From an uncultured Eubacteriales bacterium (GTDB lineage: Bacteria; Bacillota; Clostridia; Oscillospirales; Oscillospiraceae), in NCBI GenBank assembly GCA_900547405.1, contig URGL01000005.1:16211-80210 (forward strand): a stretch of 64,000 bases of DNA. The letters run 5' to 3'. Below are positions 44,344-53,456 of the stretch, in pieces. The position numbers and the translations under genes are program-made. Positions within the stretch are counted from its first letter, which is position 1; each line of letters begins with the position of its first letter. The notes below the pieces were generated by a model, which made no database searches, had not been told where the DNA came from, and was given only the letters and a program-made list of their open reading frames with translations.

Positions 44344-46079
44344 GGTCTTCTTCCCTTTCTTTCCTGAAGCTCTCGCATCCGAGCCAAAAGGGCTTCATCG
44401 GTGCCATTATTTTTGCTCTCATGGCGATCCTTGATCACCATAACGCTGTCCGTCAATACCTTTTCGGAAACCACATCGTCGTTCCTTTGCAGAACGCCGG
44501 CAATGTGGGCCATTTCGTCTTCGTTCAGATCCGTCAGTGCGGCAAAGGACGGCTCCTTCCCTGCCCGGTACTGTGCCTTCATCTGGTCAAAAACCTTCCC
44601 AAGCAGGGGCGATGAAAACACACTGGAATCCAGGTCTGAAACCTCTTCCATCAGTCCGGCATCTTTCATACACTGGGCGATCACATTTTCCTCCGCCATA
44701 GCGGACTTTACATCATCGTAGCGAATGGTCTTGCTTTTCGGCTGTTTTGCAATGGCCGGAGCCAGACTGATCCGTTCCTGCTTTTTCTTTTCCTTGTTGA
44801 TGTGGCGTTTGGAAATTCGTCCTATTTCCAGCCGTACCGCCTCACTGCTGACTCCCGCAGCCTCTGCCACACGGTTTCCATAGACCTCACGCTGGACCGC
44901 ATTGGGAAGACTGCTGACAAGCTCTGCCGCCTCAGTAATGAATTTTACCCGGTCTTCGTCAACCTTTAAATCATATTTTCTCTCGATCGCACGCAGTTGA
45001 TATTCCACCCGGTTTGCGCTGTCTTCCAGCAAGATCCGGAATTTATCCGCTCCAAATTTTTTCAGATACTCATCAGGGTCCTTCGCATCCCGCATCTGCA
45101 AAACCTTCACCTGGAGCCCCGCCTTTTCAAGCATGGGGATGGCCCGCTTGGTGGCATTCTGCCCCGCCTCGTCGCCGTCATAAATCAGGACGATCTGCTG
45201 TGTATACCGGCTCAGCAAAAGGGCATGCTCTTCCGTCAAGGACGTACCCAAGGACGCAACCGCACAGTCAAAGCCGTACTGGTGCAGGGCAATGGCATCC
45301 ATGTACCCCTCCACCAGGATCATATACCCCAATTTTGTCTTTTTTGCAATGTTCAGAGCAAACAGATTTTTCCGCTTGTTGAAAATCATGGTCTCCGGAG
45401 AATTCAGGTACTTTGGCTTCGAATCATCCATGACCCGGCCGCCAAATCCGATCACATTGCCGCGAACATCAATAATCGGAAACATCAAGCGGTTCCGGAA
45501 ACGGTCATAGGTGCTTTTGTCTTTCTCAGAGGCCACACCGGCTGCAAGCAGCTCCTCTTCCGTATACCCCTTTGCCTTCATAGCATCACACAGATTTCTC
45601 CAGCCAGCCGGAGCAAAGCCGATGCCGAACCGGGTCAAAGTTCCCTTCGACATACCTCTTTTCTGGGCATATGCCAGTCCCTCCCGTCCGGCAGGGCCGT
45701 AGAGCTCCCTGACAAAAAAGCGCGCGGCTTCCTTATTGAGTGCCCAGAGCCGTTCCTGGCGCTGGTACACGGCCCGATACTGCTCGTCGTCCGGCACCTC
45801 CATCCCCGCCCGCTGGGCCAGGGCCCGGACGGCATCGGGGTAGCTCAGGCCCTCGATCTCCATTTCGAAATTGATGACGCTGCCGCCCTTGTGGCAGCCG
45901 AAGCAGTAGAAAATGCCCTTGTCCGGGGCGACAGAAAAGGAGGGGGTTTTCTCTCCGTGGAAGGGACACAGGCCAAAGAGATTGCTGCCCGACCGCTTCA
46001 AATTCACATACTGGCCCACAACCTCTTCAATAGGATTCCGGGCCGCCAGCTCGTCCAAAAACTGCGGTGGAAATGGCAA
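44340..46079 (-). CDS. dnaG: DNA primase
   Basis: A 579-residue primase. Zinc-binding CPFHGEKTPSF...FYCFGC (C38, H41, C59, C62), the RNA polymerase core, the TOPRIM motifs LVEGYMDAIAL and IYDGDEAGQNA, and a C-terminal helicase-binding region are in order. The start is read as TTG at 46079: AAAGGAGG lies eight bases before it, whereas the ATG at 46151 would lie in the repeat. It makes RNA primers for replication and leads into rpoD. Confidence 0.93.
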   Translation of the reverse strand: MPFPPQFLDELAARNPIEEVVGQYVNLKRSGSNLFGLCPFHGEKTPSFSVAPDKGIFYCFGCHKGGSVINFEMEIEGLSYPDAVRALAQRAGMEVPDDEQYRAVYQRQERLWALNKEAARFFVRELYGPAGREGLAYAQKRGMSKGTLTRFGIGFAPAGWRNLCDAMKAKGYTEEELLAAGVASEKDKSTYDRFRNRLMFPIIDVRGNVIGFGGRVMDDSKPKYLNSPETMIFNKRKNLFALNIAKKTKLGYMILVEGYMDAIALHQYGFDCAVASLGTSLTEEHALLLSRYTQQIVLIYDGDEAGQNATKRAIPMLEKAGLQVKVLQMRDAKDPDEYLKKFGADKFRILLEDSANRVEYQLRAIERKYDLKVDEDRVKFITEAAELVSSLPNAVQREVYGNRVAEAAGVSSEAVRLEIGRISKRHINKEKKKQERISLAPAIAKQPKSKTIRYDDVKSAMAEENVIAQCMKDAGLMEEVSDLDSSVFSSPLLGKVFDQMKAQYRAGKEPSFAALTDLNEDEMAHIAGVLQRNDDVVSEKVLTDSVMVIKDRHESKNNGTDEALLARMRELQERKGRRP

Positions 46080-46087
46080 ATGTAATC

Positions 46088-46190
46088 CCTCCTTTTTGCC
46101 TTCCCCGTTTGGGAAGGCGGCTTGCGAAGCCAGACGGATGCGTGGTCCCATCCTATCCCGGCTCTCCCCCCTCTTTGAGAGGGTTCTTCT
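46088..46190 (-). repeat. Dispersed composite repeat, copy 4 (degenerate)
   Basis: CCTTCCCCGTTTGGGAAGG, GGCTTGCGAAGCC, ACGGATG and CCCCTCTTTGAGAGGG keep the order of the family with many changes. It fills the dgt-dnaG gap. Confidence 0.6.
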
Positions 46191-46204
46191 GTAATTATAC
46201 CATA

Positions 46205-47218
46205 TTACCCCCGGACATTCCAGCCGGAAGGTACAAAAATCTCTGTAAATTTTCCCACCGCGTAGTTATCTGTCATACCGGCAATATAGTCGCAGACAGT
46301 GCGCTCCATCCCGTCGAAGCTCAGCTGAGGCTGAAAATCCTCCGGCAGAGCCTCCGGGTGGGCCATGTAGTATTCGAAGAGCCGCTGGAGCATCCCCTGG
46401 GCCTTGCGCTCCTCCCCCTTGGCCACGGGATTCCGGTAGACCCGCTCAAACATGAATTCCCGCAGCTCCGTAAAGGCCAGCTCCACGCTGGGGGTCATAG
46501 CAATGGCCCCTGCCTCCCGTGAAGTGGCGATGACATCGCAGACCAGGGTATTGATCCGGTCCCTGGGATTTTCCCCCAGGGTCAGAGCCACACTTCTGGG
46601 AATATCCGCCTCCCGGAGGATCCCCGCCCGAATTGCGTCGTCAATGTCGTGATTCACGTAGGCGATCCGATCCGACCGGCGGATGATCTGCCCCTCCAGC
46701 GTATCGGGAAGCCGCGCCCCGGTGTGGCAGAGAATGCCCATGCGGACCTCGTTGGTCAGGTTCAGCCCCTGGCCGTCTTTTTCCAGGCAGTCCACCACCC
46801 GCAGACTCTGCTCGTTGTGCCGAAAGGGCTTCCCCAGGCAGGCCGACAATGCTCCCTCCCCGGCGTGGCCGAAGGGGGTGTGGCCCAGGTCGTGGCCCAT
46901 GGCAATGGCCTCCGCCAGGTCCTCGTTCAGGCCCAATGCCCTGGTGATGGTTTTGGCGATCCGGGTAACCTCCAGGGTGTGGGTCATCCGGGTCCGGTAG
47001 TGATCCCCTTCCGGCCGCAGGAATACCTGGGTCTTGTGCATCAGCCGCCGGAAGGCCTTGCTGTGCACCACCCGGTCTGTGTCCCGCTGGAAGCAGGTCC
47101 GCACATCTTCCACCCGCTCTGGCTCCTGACGCGGTCTGCCGGTGGAGCCATCGGCGAAGGTCGCCAATGGATTCAAGCGTCGGTGCTCCAGACGCTCCAG
47201 TTCTTCCCGTACGGTCAT
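46205..47218 (-). CDS. dgt: Deoxyguanosinetriphosphate triphosphohydrolase-like protein
   Basis: A 337-residue HD-domain hydrolase. RRLMHKTQVF, RTRMTHTLEV, GHDLGHTPFGHAGE and the later NHDIDDAI are the metal-binding HD motifs of dGTPases. The family removes triphosphate from dNTPs. It is the usual upstream neighbour of dnaG in Clostridia. GGAGTGATCACCC precedes the ATG. Confidence 0.92.
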   Translation of the reverse strand: MTVREELERLEHRRLNPLATFADGSTGRPRQEPERVEDVRTCFQRDTDRVVHSKAFRRLMHKTQVFLRPEGDHYRTRMTHTLEVTRIAKTITRALGLNEDLAEAIAMGHDLGHTPFGHAGEGALSACLGKPFRHNEQSLRVVDCLEKDGQGLNLTNEVRMGILCHTGARLPDTLEGQIIRRSDRIAYVNHDIDDAIRAGILREADIPRSVALTLGENPRDRINTLVCDVIATSREAGAIAMTPSVELAFTELREFMFERVYRNPVAKGEERKAQGMLQRLFEYYMAHPEALPEDFQPQLSFDGMERTVCDYIAGMTDNYAVGKFTEIFVPSGWNVRG

Positions 47219-47254
47219 GGGTGATCACTCCTTTTTCTATTCTCCAGAGAATTC

Positions 47255-47300
47255 TGGGGATTGCCGCACCAGTGTGGACACTGGTGCGCAATGACAGCTT
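47255..47300. repeat. Short inverted repeat in the yigZ-dgt gap
   Basis: GCGCACCAGTGT-type arms (CACCAGTG / CACTGGTG) flanked by GATTGCCG and GCGCAATGAC. It resembles another small intergenic palindrome found in many gut Clostridia. One copy only in this window. Confidence 0.4.
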
Positions 47301-47313
47301 GATTGATAGGTGC

Positions 47314-47937
47314 TCAGATTGGAAAGGCCCTGTATTCCTTCCCAATCTCCATGGCTTCCACAGTCCCGCTGGTCAAGTCCGTCAGGTGCGCCAGGAAGGC
47401 CTCGGTTTTGGCCTCCGGGAACAGGACCTCCAGCTCGATCTCCGCGCCGTAATCGGTTTTTCGGATGATCCCCTCGTACTCCGCCACCGCCAGCTTCACC
47501 CGCTCGTAAAAGGGGTAAGGGCAGGGCAAATAAAGGGCAGTCCACACCCGCTTGCAGGACTTTCCCGCCGCGTCCAGGGCGATTTTGGCTCCCTTGGTGT
47601 AGGCCCGGACCAATCCGCCGGCCCCCAAAAGGATACCGCCAAAATAGCGGGTCACCACGCACACCACATTGAACAGGCCCTCCCGCTGGAGCACCTGGAG
47701 CATGGGCATTCCGGCGGTGCCTCCCGGCTCTCCGTCATCGGAAAAACGGACGGCACCGTCCTTGATAATGTAGGCCCAGCAGTTGTGGGTGGCGTCGTAG
47801 TGCTTCTTCTTCATCTCCTGGATCTTCTCCAGCGCCGCCTCCTCTGTCTCCACCGGCCAGACGCGGCCAATGAAACGGGACTTCTTCTCTATAAATTCGT
47901 CCTCCCCGAAGGCGGTAGGCACCAGATATTCTTCCAA
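47314..47937 (-). CDS. yigZ: YigZ/IMPACT family protein
   Basis: A 207-residue protein with the UPF0029 domain: KKSRFIGRVWPVETEEAAL, RFSDDGEPGGTAGMP and TRYFGGILLGAGGLVRAY, then a ferredoxin-like C-terminal domain. The family binds nucleic acid or ribosomes; function in bacteria is not settled. The start is TTG with a site (AAAGGAG) that overlaps the hflX stop. Confidence 0.88.
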   Translation of the reverse strand: MEEYLVPTAFGEDEFIEKKSRFIGRVWPVETEEAALEKIQEMKKKHYDATHNCWAYIIKDGAVRFSDDGEPGGTAGMPMLQVLQREGLFNVVCVVTRYFGGILLGAGGLVRAYTKGAKIALDAAGKSCKRVWTALYLPCPYPFYERVKLAVAEYEGIIRKTDYGAEIELEVLFPEAKTEAFLAHLTDLTSGTVEAMEIGKEYRAFPI

Positions 47938-47943
47938 GACCTT

Positions 47944-49197
47944 TTACTCCTTTATCACATAATCCCGCAGCCGTCCGTAAAGGATATCATCCAGCACGGC
48001 ATCGATCTCAATGCCCTCGCCGGTGTAATCCACAGAAAAGACCTTGGCCTTTGAATGGAGGGTGTCCACGGTGCCGCCCATGGAATAGGGCAGCCGGAGG
48101 GTCACCCGGTGCCTGGCGTGGCCCAGGGTATCCTCGATTTTTTTCAGCAGAGCATCCATACCGACGCCCTTGGCGGCGGAGACGGCAATCACATTCTCCC
48201 CCACGGGGATCTCCTCTTTGGAGACCAGGTCCGCCTTGTTGTAGCAGTAAATCACCGGAGTCCCGGGCTTTGCCAGGGTGGAGATCAGCTTGTCCACCAC
48301 GGCGATGTGGTCCTCCCGATTGGGGTCCGCCGCGTCGATGACGTGAAGCAGCAGGTCCGCGTACTGGAGCTCCTCCAGGGTAGCCCGGAAAGCGTCCACC
48401 AGATGGTGGGGAAGCTTGGAGATAAATCCCACCGTGTCAGACAGGATCACGTCCAGGTTGTCAGAGACCTTCAGCTGCCGGGAGGTGGTGTCCAGGGTGT
48501 CAAAGAGCCGGTTATTGGCAGGGATCCCCGCACCGGTAAGCTGATTGAGCAGAGTGGACTTTCCCGCGTTGGTGTAGCCCACAATGGCCACAACGGGGAC
48601 GGAATTCTTCATCCGCCGTTCCCGCTGGACCCCACGGACCTGACGCACCTGTTCCAGCTCCGATTCCAGGCGGGAGATCCGCTCCCGGATGTGCCGCCTG
48701 TCGCTTTCCAGCTTGGTTTCGCCGGGACCCCGGGTGCCGATGCCGCCGCCCTGGCGGGAAAGGCTCCTGCCCATGCCGGAGAGCCGGGGCAGAAGATACT
48801 GATACTGGGCCAGCTCCACCTGGAGGCGGCCCTCCTTGGTCTTTGCCCGCTGGGCAAAGATATCCATAATGAGCGCGCTGCGGTCCAGCACCGTAACCCC
48901 AATGATCTCTTCCAAGGCCCGGATGTTTCCCGGGGACAGCTCGTTATCAAAAATCACCATGGTGGAGGCGGTAGCTTCCACCAGCATCTTCACTTCCAGG
49001 GCCTTGCCTTCCCCAATGAAGCAGTGGGAATCCGGCACATGGCGATTTTGCAGCATTTTCCCGGTGCAGAAGCCCCCTGCCGTCTCCAGCAGAGCCTCCA
49101 GCTCCTCCAGGGATTCCTCCGTAGCCGTCTGCTCCTGGGGAAAGCAGTCGGCGTTGAGGCCCACCAGGACAGCCCGCTCCTGAATTTTCTCTTCCAT
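47944..49197 (-). CDS. hflX: Ribosome-associated GTPase HflX
   Basis: A 417-residue GTPase. The glycine-rich HflX domain has SGMGRSLSRQGGGIGTRGPGE; the G domain has GYTNAGKSTL (G1), DTVGFI (G3) and CYNKADLV (G4). It splits stalled ribosomes. ATG 49197 follows GGGAGGATTTT. It heads the minus-strand run that goes on to yigZ and dgt. Confidence 0.95.
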   Translation of the reverse strand: MEEKIQERAVLVGLNADCFPQEQTATEESLEELEALLETAGGFCTGKMLQNRHVPDSHCFIGEGKALEVKMLVEATASTMVIFDNELSPGNIRALEEIIGVTVLDRSALIMDIFAQRAKTKEGRLQVELAQYQYLLPRLSGMGRSLSRQGGGIGTRGPGETKLESDRRHIRERISRLESELEQVRQVRGVQRERRMKNSVPVVAIVGYTNAGKSTLLNQLTGAGIPANNRLFDTLDTTSRQLKVSDNLDVILSDTVGFISKLPHHLVDAFRATLEELQYADLLLHVIDAADPNREDHIAVVDKLISTLAKPGTPVIYCYNKADLVSKEEIPVGENVIAVSAAKGVGMDALLKKIEDTLGHARHRVTLRLPYSMGGTVDTLHSKAKVFSVDYTGEGIEIDAVLDDILYGRLRDYVIKE

Positions 49198-49224
49198 AAA
49201 ATCCTCCCGAGGGTTTGTAAATAG

Positions 49225-49254
49225 AGTATAGCACAAAGATGATATTTCTGACAA
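49225..49254 (-). promoter_or_regulatory. Promoter of hflX
   Basis: TTGTCA and TATACT are 18 bp apart on the minus strand, 28 nt before the ATG. It may drive the whole hflX-to-PFL run. Confidence 0.65.
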
Positions 49255-49267
49255 GAGTAAAAACCTT

Positions 49268-49322
49268 TACTCGCCCCGCCCCCGTCCCGGCTTCGCCGGT
49301 TTCCCCTCTCCCAGGAGCGGGT
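49268..49322 (-). repeat. Dispersed composite repeat, copy 5 (degenerate)
   Basis: CCCCGCCCCCGTCCCGGCTTCGCCGG and CCCCTCTCCCAGGAGCGGG keep parts of the family; the inner blocks are lost. Confidence 0.55.
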
Positions 49323-49325
49323 AAA

Positions 49326-49361
49326 AGAAAATACCCGCACTACGTTGCCGTAATGCGGGTA
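49326..49361 (-). terminator. Rho-independent terminator after rpmE
   Basis: TACCCGCATTAC / GTAGTGCGGGTA arms followed by TTTTCTTTT on the minus strand. Confidence 0.88.
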
Positions 49362-49374
49362 ATGAAGACAAACC

Positions 49375-49575
49375 TTACTTCAGGCCGAAACGCTTGTTGA
49401 AGCGATCGACGCGTCCACCGGTGTCAACCAGCTTCTGCTTGCCGGTATAGAAAGGGTGGCACTTGGAGCAGATCTCAACACGAATGTCCTTCTTGGTAGA
49501 ACCGGTCGTGATGACGTTACCACATGCACAGCGGATAGTGGTCTGTTCGTAGTTAGGATGGATACCTTCCTTCAT
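49375..49575 (-). CDS. rpmE: Ribosomal protein L31 (zinc-binding type)
   Basis: A 66-residue 50S protein with the zinc ligands CACG (Cys pair) and CSKCHPFYTGKQ. This C+ form needs zinc; zinc-poor cells often switch to a C- paralogue, none of which is seen here. The ATG at 49575 follows AGGTGAAAGA; an ATG six codons earlier overlaps that site. Confidence 0.95.
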   Translation of the reverse strand: MKEGIHPNYEQTTIRCACGNVITTGSTKKDIRVEICSKCHPFYTGKQKLVDTGGRVDRFNKRFGLK

Positions 49576-49641
49576 TTCTTTCACCTCTTTCATATCAGTT
49601 AAAGGGCAAACTCGCCCCCAGCAATCTCAAATCGCCTGAAT

Positions 49642-49670
49642 ATAATAGCACAGTCGATTCAAAAAAGCAA
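49642..49670 (-). promoter_or_regulatory. Promoter of rpmE
   Basis: TTGCTT and TATTAT are 17 bp apart on the minus strand. Confidence 0.65.
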
Positions 49671-49707
49671 GTCCTTTTTTCTCTTTTTTTCAAAAAGTTC
49701 CGTTTTC

Positions 49708-50931
49708 TTAAAATGCCCAGTTGCCGTTCCGGAAAATGGGCTTGGTGGAGCCGTCCTCGCAGAGGGCATCGATGTTCATGGAGTCACAGCCGATCATGAA
49801 ATCCTCATGGATCATAGAGTCGTTGACCCCCAGCTCCCGGCACTCTTCCAATGTCTTATTCTGGAAATCCTGGATCGTATCCGGGAAGCCCATGCCAAGA
49901 GCCAGGTGGCAGGCGGCATTTTCATCGAACAGGGTATTGTAGAACAGCAGGCCGCTCTCGGCGATGGGGCTCTTCTGGGGCACCAGGGCGCACTCGCCCA
50001 GGTAGGCCGCCCCCTCGTCCATGGCGATCATGGTCCTCAGCAGGTCCTCCCCCTTCTCGGCGCGGACCTCCACGGCCTTGCCGCCTTCGAAGCGGATGGA
50101 GAAGCCCTCAATGAGCTGGCCCCGGTAGCTCAGGGGCTTGGTGGCGTAAACAATTCCCTCGGCCTGTCCCTTCATAGGGGAGACGAAGCACTCCTCCGTG
50201 GGGATATTGGGGTTAAAGAAAATGCCGGTACGGCTGGTCTCCCCGCCGCCGCAGAAGCGTCCCTGGGGAATCAGGCCCACGGTAAAGTCCGTGCCGTTAT
50301 CCGCGGTGTAATGGAGGGAACGAATGTGGAGACTGTTCAGGTAATCGCAGCGGTCCTGCAGGTCCTGATCGTGATCTTCCCAAGCTTTCACGGGGTCATC
50401 CGTCACCCGGGAGGCATCCAGAATGGCTTCCCACAGCTTTTCCACAGCGGTGCTGGTCCGCATGCCGGGGAATACCTTCTTGGCCCAGGCAGCGCCGGGA
50501 ACGGCAGCAATGCACCACTGCTGCTTATTTTCCAGCTGATCCTTGTAGGGCTTCAGAATGGGATAGCTCATCCGGCGGGCCTTGGTGACCTTTTCCATAT
50601 TGATGCCCTTGAGACCGTCCGGGTCCTCGGAAATCAAATGGATCCGGGCAGGCACCACGTCTACATAGTGCTGCTGCCGTGCCTTCTCCCAATCCTCCAC
50701 GGTGCCCATGGTGGTAACGCTGCGGTAGCGCACATGGAGCTTCGTCAGAGGCTGATAGTTCCACTCTACGGAAACCTTCTTGGCCTTGGCCTTGTAGACC
50801 TCCTCCACCACCATCGCCACAAACTCCGGCTGGTCCAGGTCTGCGTAAATGAGCACCTCCTGTCCCTTCTGGACATTCACGCCCTTTTTCACAATCAGGC
50901 GGGCATATTCCCGCAATACCGTTTTTTTCAT
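49708..50931 (-). CDS. M29 family aminopeptidase
   Basis: A 407-residue metallopeptidase of the thermophilic-aminopeptidase (AmpS/PepS) group. The double-metal site is seen in FVSPMKGQAEGIV (Glu), YLGECALVP (Glu), YNTLFDENAACHLALG (His, Asp) and NDSMIHEDFMIG (His, Asp). It trims N-terminal residues in the cytosol. ATG 50931 follows AAAAGGAG. Confidence 0.92.
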   Translation of the reverse strand: MKKTVLREYARLIVKKGVNVQKGQEVLIYADLDQPEFVAMVVEEVYKAKAKKVSVEWNYQPLTKLHVRYRSVTTMGTVEDWEKARQQHYVDVVPARIHLISEDPDGLKGINMEKVTKARRMSYPILKPYKDQLENKQQWCIAAVPGAAWAKKVFPGMRTSTAVEKLWEAILDASRVTDDPVKAWEDHDQDLQDRCDYLNSLHIRSLHYTADNGTDFTVGLIPQGRFCGGGETSRTGIFFNPNIPTEECFVSPMKGQAEGIVYATKPLSYRGQLIEGFSIRFEGGKAVEVRAEKGEDLLRTMIAMDEGAAYLGECALVPQKSPIAESGLLFYNTLFDENAACHLALGMGFPDTIQDFQNKTLEECRELGVNDSMIHEDFMIGCDSMNIDALCEDGSTKPIFRNGNWAF

Positions 50932-50963
50932 GGTAAACTCCTTTTGTAAGAATTCGTTCCCGT

Positions 50964-50992
50964 ATTATAGCAGATTTTGGAGGACTTGTAAA
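50964..50992 (-). promoter_or_regulatory. Promoter of the M29 aminopeptidase
   Basis: TTTACA and TATAAT are 17 bp apart on the minus strand. The -35 touches repeat copy 6. Confidence 0.7.
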
Positions 50993-51090
50993 CCCTGCCT
51001 TCCCCTGGGGGAAGGTGCCGCCCCGGCGGCGGAAGAGGGGCGGGAGAAGCCCGGACTCCGTGCCGCCCCACACCCGACCCGGAAAGGGTT
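50993..51090 (+). repeat. Dispersed composite repeat, copy 6 (partial)
   Basis: CCTTCCCCTGGGGGAAGG, GGTGCCGCCCCGGCGGCGGAAGAGGGGCGG in two blocks, GTGCCGCCCCACACCCGACC; the terminal CCCTCTCC hairpin is replaced by GGAAAGGG. It lies between two divergent promoters. Confidence 0.65.
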
Positions 51091-51095
51091 CGCTA

Positions 51096-51124
51096 TTGCA
51101 ATCCTGTCCATTTTCCTTTATAAT
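51096..51124 (+). promoter_or_regulatory. Promoter of the homocysteine methyltransferase-birA run
   Basis: TTGCAA and TATAAT are 17 bp apart, right after repeat copy 6. Confidence 0.7.
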
Positions 51125-51155
51125 AAACCCAAATTCACGAAACGAGGGATTCGTT

Positions 51156-52031
51156 ATGCTGACAAAGGAAGCATTTCACGCGGCCCTGGGCTCCGGTCCC
51201 TGGCTGCTGGACGGGGCCACCGGCTCCTATTTGCGAAAAATGGGCATGCCCAATGGGGTTTCCACCGAAGAATGGGTCCTGCGCAACCCAGAGGTCCTTG
51301 TGGGGCTTCAGAGGGGCTACGCCGAGGCGGGAAGCCGAATTGTCTACGCGCCTACCTTCCAGGCCCAGCCCATTGCCTTGAAAAAAATCGGGCTGGACAA
51401 GCACTGTGAGGCCATCAACAGCCAGCTCATCGCCCTCAGCCGGTCCGCTGCCCCGGGCTGCCTGGTAGCCGGTGATATCGCCACCCTGGCAGCCTACTGT
51501 GACAGCTGGGATCCGGCGAACTTTGACCTGATGGTAGAAAACTACCGCCGTCAGATCCGGGGACTCATAGACGGCGGGGCGGACCTGCTGATCGGTGAGA
51601 CCTTGATGTACGCCCAGGAGGCAGAGGCCATCCTCACCGCCGCCGAGCTGGAGGGCGCGGGTGCCACCATGATCAGCTTCACCATGCAGTCCGGCGGCTA
51701 TCTCTTCAACGGCACCGATGCCGGTCCGCTCTTTCAGGATCTGGAGGCGTGGGGCGCTGCCGCCCTGGGCTTCAACTGTGTGGCGGCTGACGAGATGACC
51801 CCGCACCTGGTCAGCCGCCTGCGCCGGTTTACCAGGCTGCCCATCCTGTGCAAGCCCAACGCCGGTATGCCCGTCATCGATGAAAAAGGCGCAGCCCAAT
51901 ACGATATGGGGCCGGAGCCCTTTGCTCAGGTCATCGCCGCTTGCCGTCAGAATGGTGCCTCCCTGCTGGGCGGCTGCTGCGGCACGGAGCCCCAACACAT
52001 CGCCGCAGCAGCCGCTGCCATGGGTATGTAA
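51156..52031 (+). CDS. Homocysteine S-methyltransferase family protein
   Basis: A 291-residue TIM barrel with the Zn-binding cysteines of the Pfam S-methyl_trans family: GFNCVA (one Cys) and LLGGCCGTEPQHI (two). WLLDGATGSYLRKMG is the family start. It corresponds to the first module of MetH alone, with no folate or cobalamin domains, so the methyl donor may be S-methylmethionine, betaine or a separate corrinoid protein. No SAM riboswitch is seen upstream. RBS: GAGGGATTCGTT. Confidence 0.87.
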   Translation: MLTKEAFHAALGSGPWLLDGATGSYLRKMGMPNGVSTEEWVLRNPEVLVGLQRGYAEAGSRIVYAPTFQAQPIALKKIGLDKHCEAINSQLIALSRSAAPGCLVAGDIATLAAYCDSWDPANFDLMVENYRRQIRGLIDGGADLLIGETLMYAQEAEAILTAAELEGAGATMISFTMQSGGYLFNGTDAGPLFQDLEAWGAAALGFNCVAADEMTPHLVSRLRRFTRLPILCKPNAGMPVIDEKGAAQYDMGPEPFAQVIAACRQNGASLLGGCCGTEPQHIAAAAAAMGM

Positions 52032-52041
52032 GGAGTGCGCT

Positions 52042-53454
52042 ATGAAAAACAATGTCCACTTTTATGTAGAGCCAAAAAACGGCTTTGTCCTGCTCATGAC
52101 GCTGCTGCTCTCCGCCTCCGCCATCAGCCGGGTCCTGCTCTTTTCCATGAATGCCATCCCCGGTAATGTGTGGTGGCGGGTGGTGCTGCCCGTGGCCGCC
52201 ACGGTACTGTACATCCTCATTGCCCTGTGTCAGGGCCGGGAGCAATTTTATAAAACCGCCATCCCCGTGTGGCTGCTGGCCCTCTTCGCCGCCATCTGGG
52301 TCAAGGAGAGCTTAGGCTCCCGGGCCCTTGTCTGGCTGCTGTGGATCAGCCTGTTCTTCTTCGCCTTTCTCTATATGGATGTGGTCTCCGGCCAGCGGGT
52401 CCACCGGGTGTGGCTTCTGTTCCCCATTATGCTGCTGCCGCTGACCGGTATCTACTACTTTAACCGTCAGGCAATTTTTCAGAGGGATTGGGATGCGGTG
52501 CTGCAGCTCCTGCCCAATACTCTGCTGTTTGCGGGCTGCACGCTGCTGATCTTCGCCATTCGTATCTCCCCCCCGGGAGAGTATCACCCCACCTGGGGAG
52601 ACCGGGTAGACGGGCGGCGGCTGCGGAGCCTTCCGCCTGCCAATATGATCATTCCCTACATCATGGTCAACCGGAACGGCTCCTCCAACCTCTTTGAGGA
52701 GCAGTTCGAAATCACCGGAGCCGAGCGCTATATCCGCAATAAGCGCCGGGAAGGCTTGACCAATTTCGGTATGCTTCACCTGTTCCTGGCTTGCTACTGC
52801 CGGGCAGTAGCCAAATACCCTGGGGTCAACCGGTTTATTGCCGGTCAGAGGATCTACTCCCGGGGGGAGGACATCCAGTTTTCCATGACCATCAAAAAGG
52901 AAATGTCCACCGAGGGAGCGGAAACGGAGATCAAGCTCCACCTGAGCCCCAGAGACACGGCCTACGATGTGTACCGGAAGATGAATCAGGAGATCACCAA
53001 GGTCAAAAACACCCCTCTGGACGCCGGAGTGGACAACGTAGCCTTTGCTCTGACCCTGGTACCCGGAATACTGCTGAAATTTTTGGTGTGGCTGCTGAAA
53101 ACCATGGATTACTTCGGGCTCTTGCCCAAGGCCCTGCTGGAGGTCAGTCCCTTCCACGCCAGCGTCTATTTCACCTCCCTGGGCTCTCTGGGCATCCCGC
53201 CCGTGTATCACCACCTGTACGACTTTGGCAACCTGCCGGTGTTCGGTGCCTTCGGCTGCAAGCGCAAGGTCATGGAGCTGAATCTGGAAGGGGAGCCGGT
53301 CCAGCGGAAATACATCGATTTCCGGTTCACTCTGGATGAGCGGACGGTAGACGGCTTCTACTACGCCGCTTTCCTCAAGTATCTCAAGCGGGTCTTCTAC
53401 CACCCGGAGCTGCTGGATACGCCTCCGGAAGAAGTCGTAAAGGATGTGGATTAA
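52042..53454 (+). CDS. Membrane-anchored E2/CAT-like acyltransferase-fold protein
   Basis: A 470-residue protein. Residues 1-185 form five or six membrane helices; residues about 195-465 resemble the catalytic domain of 2-oxoacid dehydrogenase E2 and chloramphenicol acetyltransferases (HLFLACYCRAVAKYPGVNRF, then FRFTLDERTVDGFYYAAFL). At 432-438 the E2 motif DHRxxDG reads DERTVDG: the catalytic histidine is replaced by Glu433 while the aspartate stays. No lipoyl domain is present. It sits 10 nt after the methyltransferase and 2 nt before birA. Role unknown. Confidence 0.75.
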   Translation: MKNNVHFYVEPKNGFVLLMTLLLSASAISRVLLFSMNAIPGNVWWRVVLPVAATVLYILIALCQGREQFYKTAIPVWLLALFAAIWVKESLGSRALVWLLWISLFFFAFLYMDVVSGQRVHRVWLLFPIMLLPLTGIYYFNRQAIFQRDWDAVLQLLPNTLLFAGCTLLIFAIRISPPGEYHPTWGDRVDGRRLRSLPPANMIIPYIMVNRNGSSNLFEEQFEITGAERYIRNKRREGLTNFGMLHLFLACYCRAVAKYPGVNRFIAGQRIYSRGEDIQFSMTIKKEMSTEGAETEIKLHLSPRDTAYDVYRKMNQEITKVKNTPLDAGVDNVAFALTLVPGILLKFLVWLLKTMDYFGLLPKALLEVSPFHASVYFTSLGSLGIPPVYHHLYDFGNLPVFGAFGCKRKVMELNLEGEPVQRKYIDFRFTLDERTVDGFYYAAFLKYLKRVFYHPELLDTPPEEVVKDVD

Positions 53455-53456
53455 AG

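Noticed and set aside
46080..46151. ATG start for dnaG at 46151
   Set aside because: The added 24 codons come from repeat copy 4, whereas AAAGGAGG stands correctly before a TTG at 46079.
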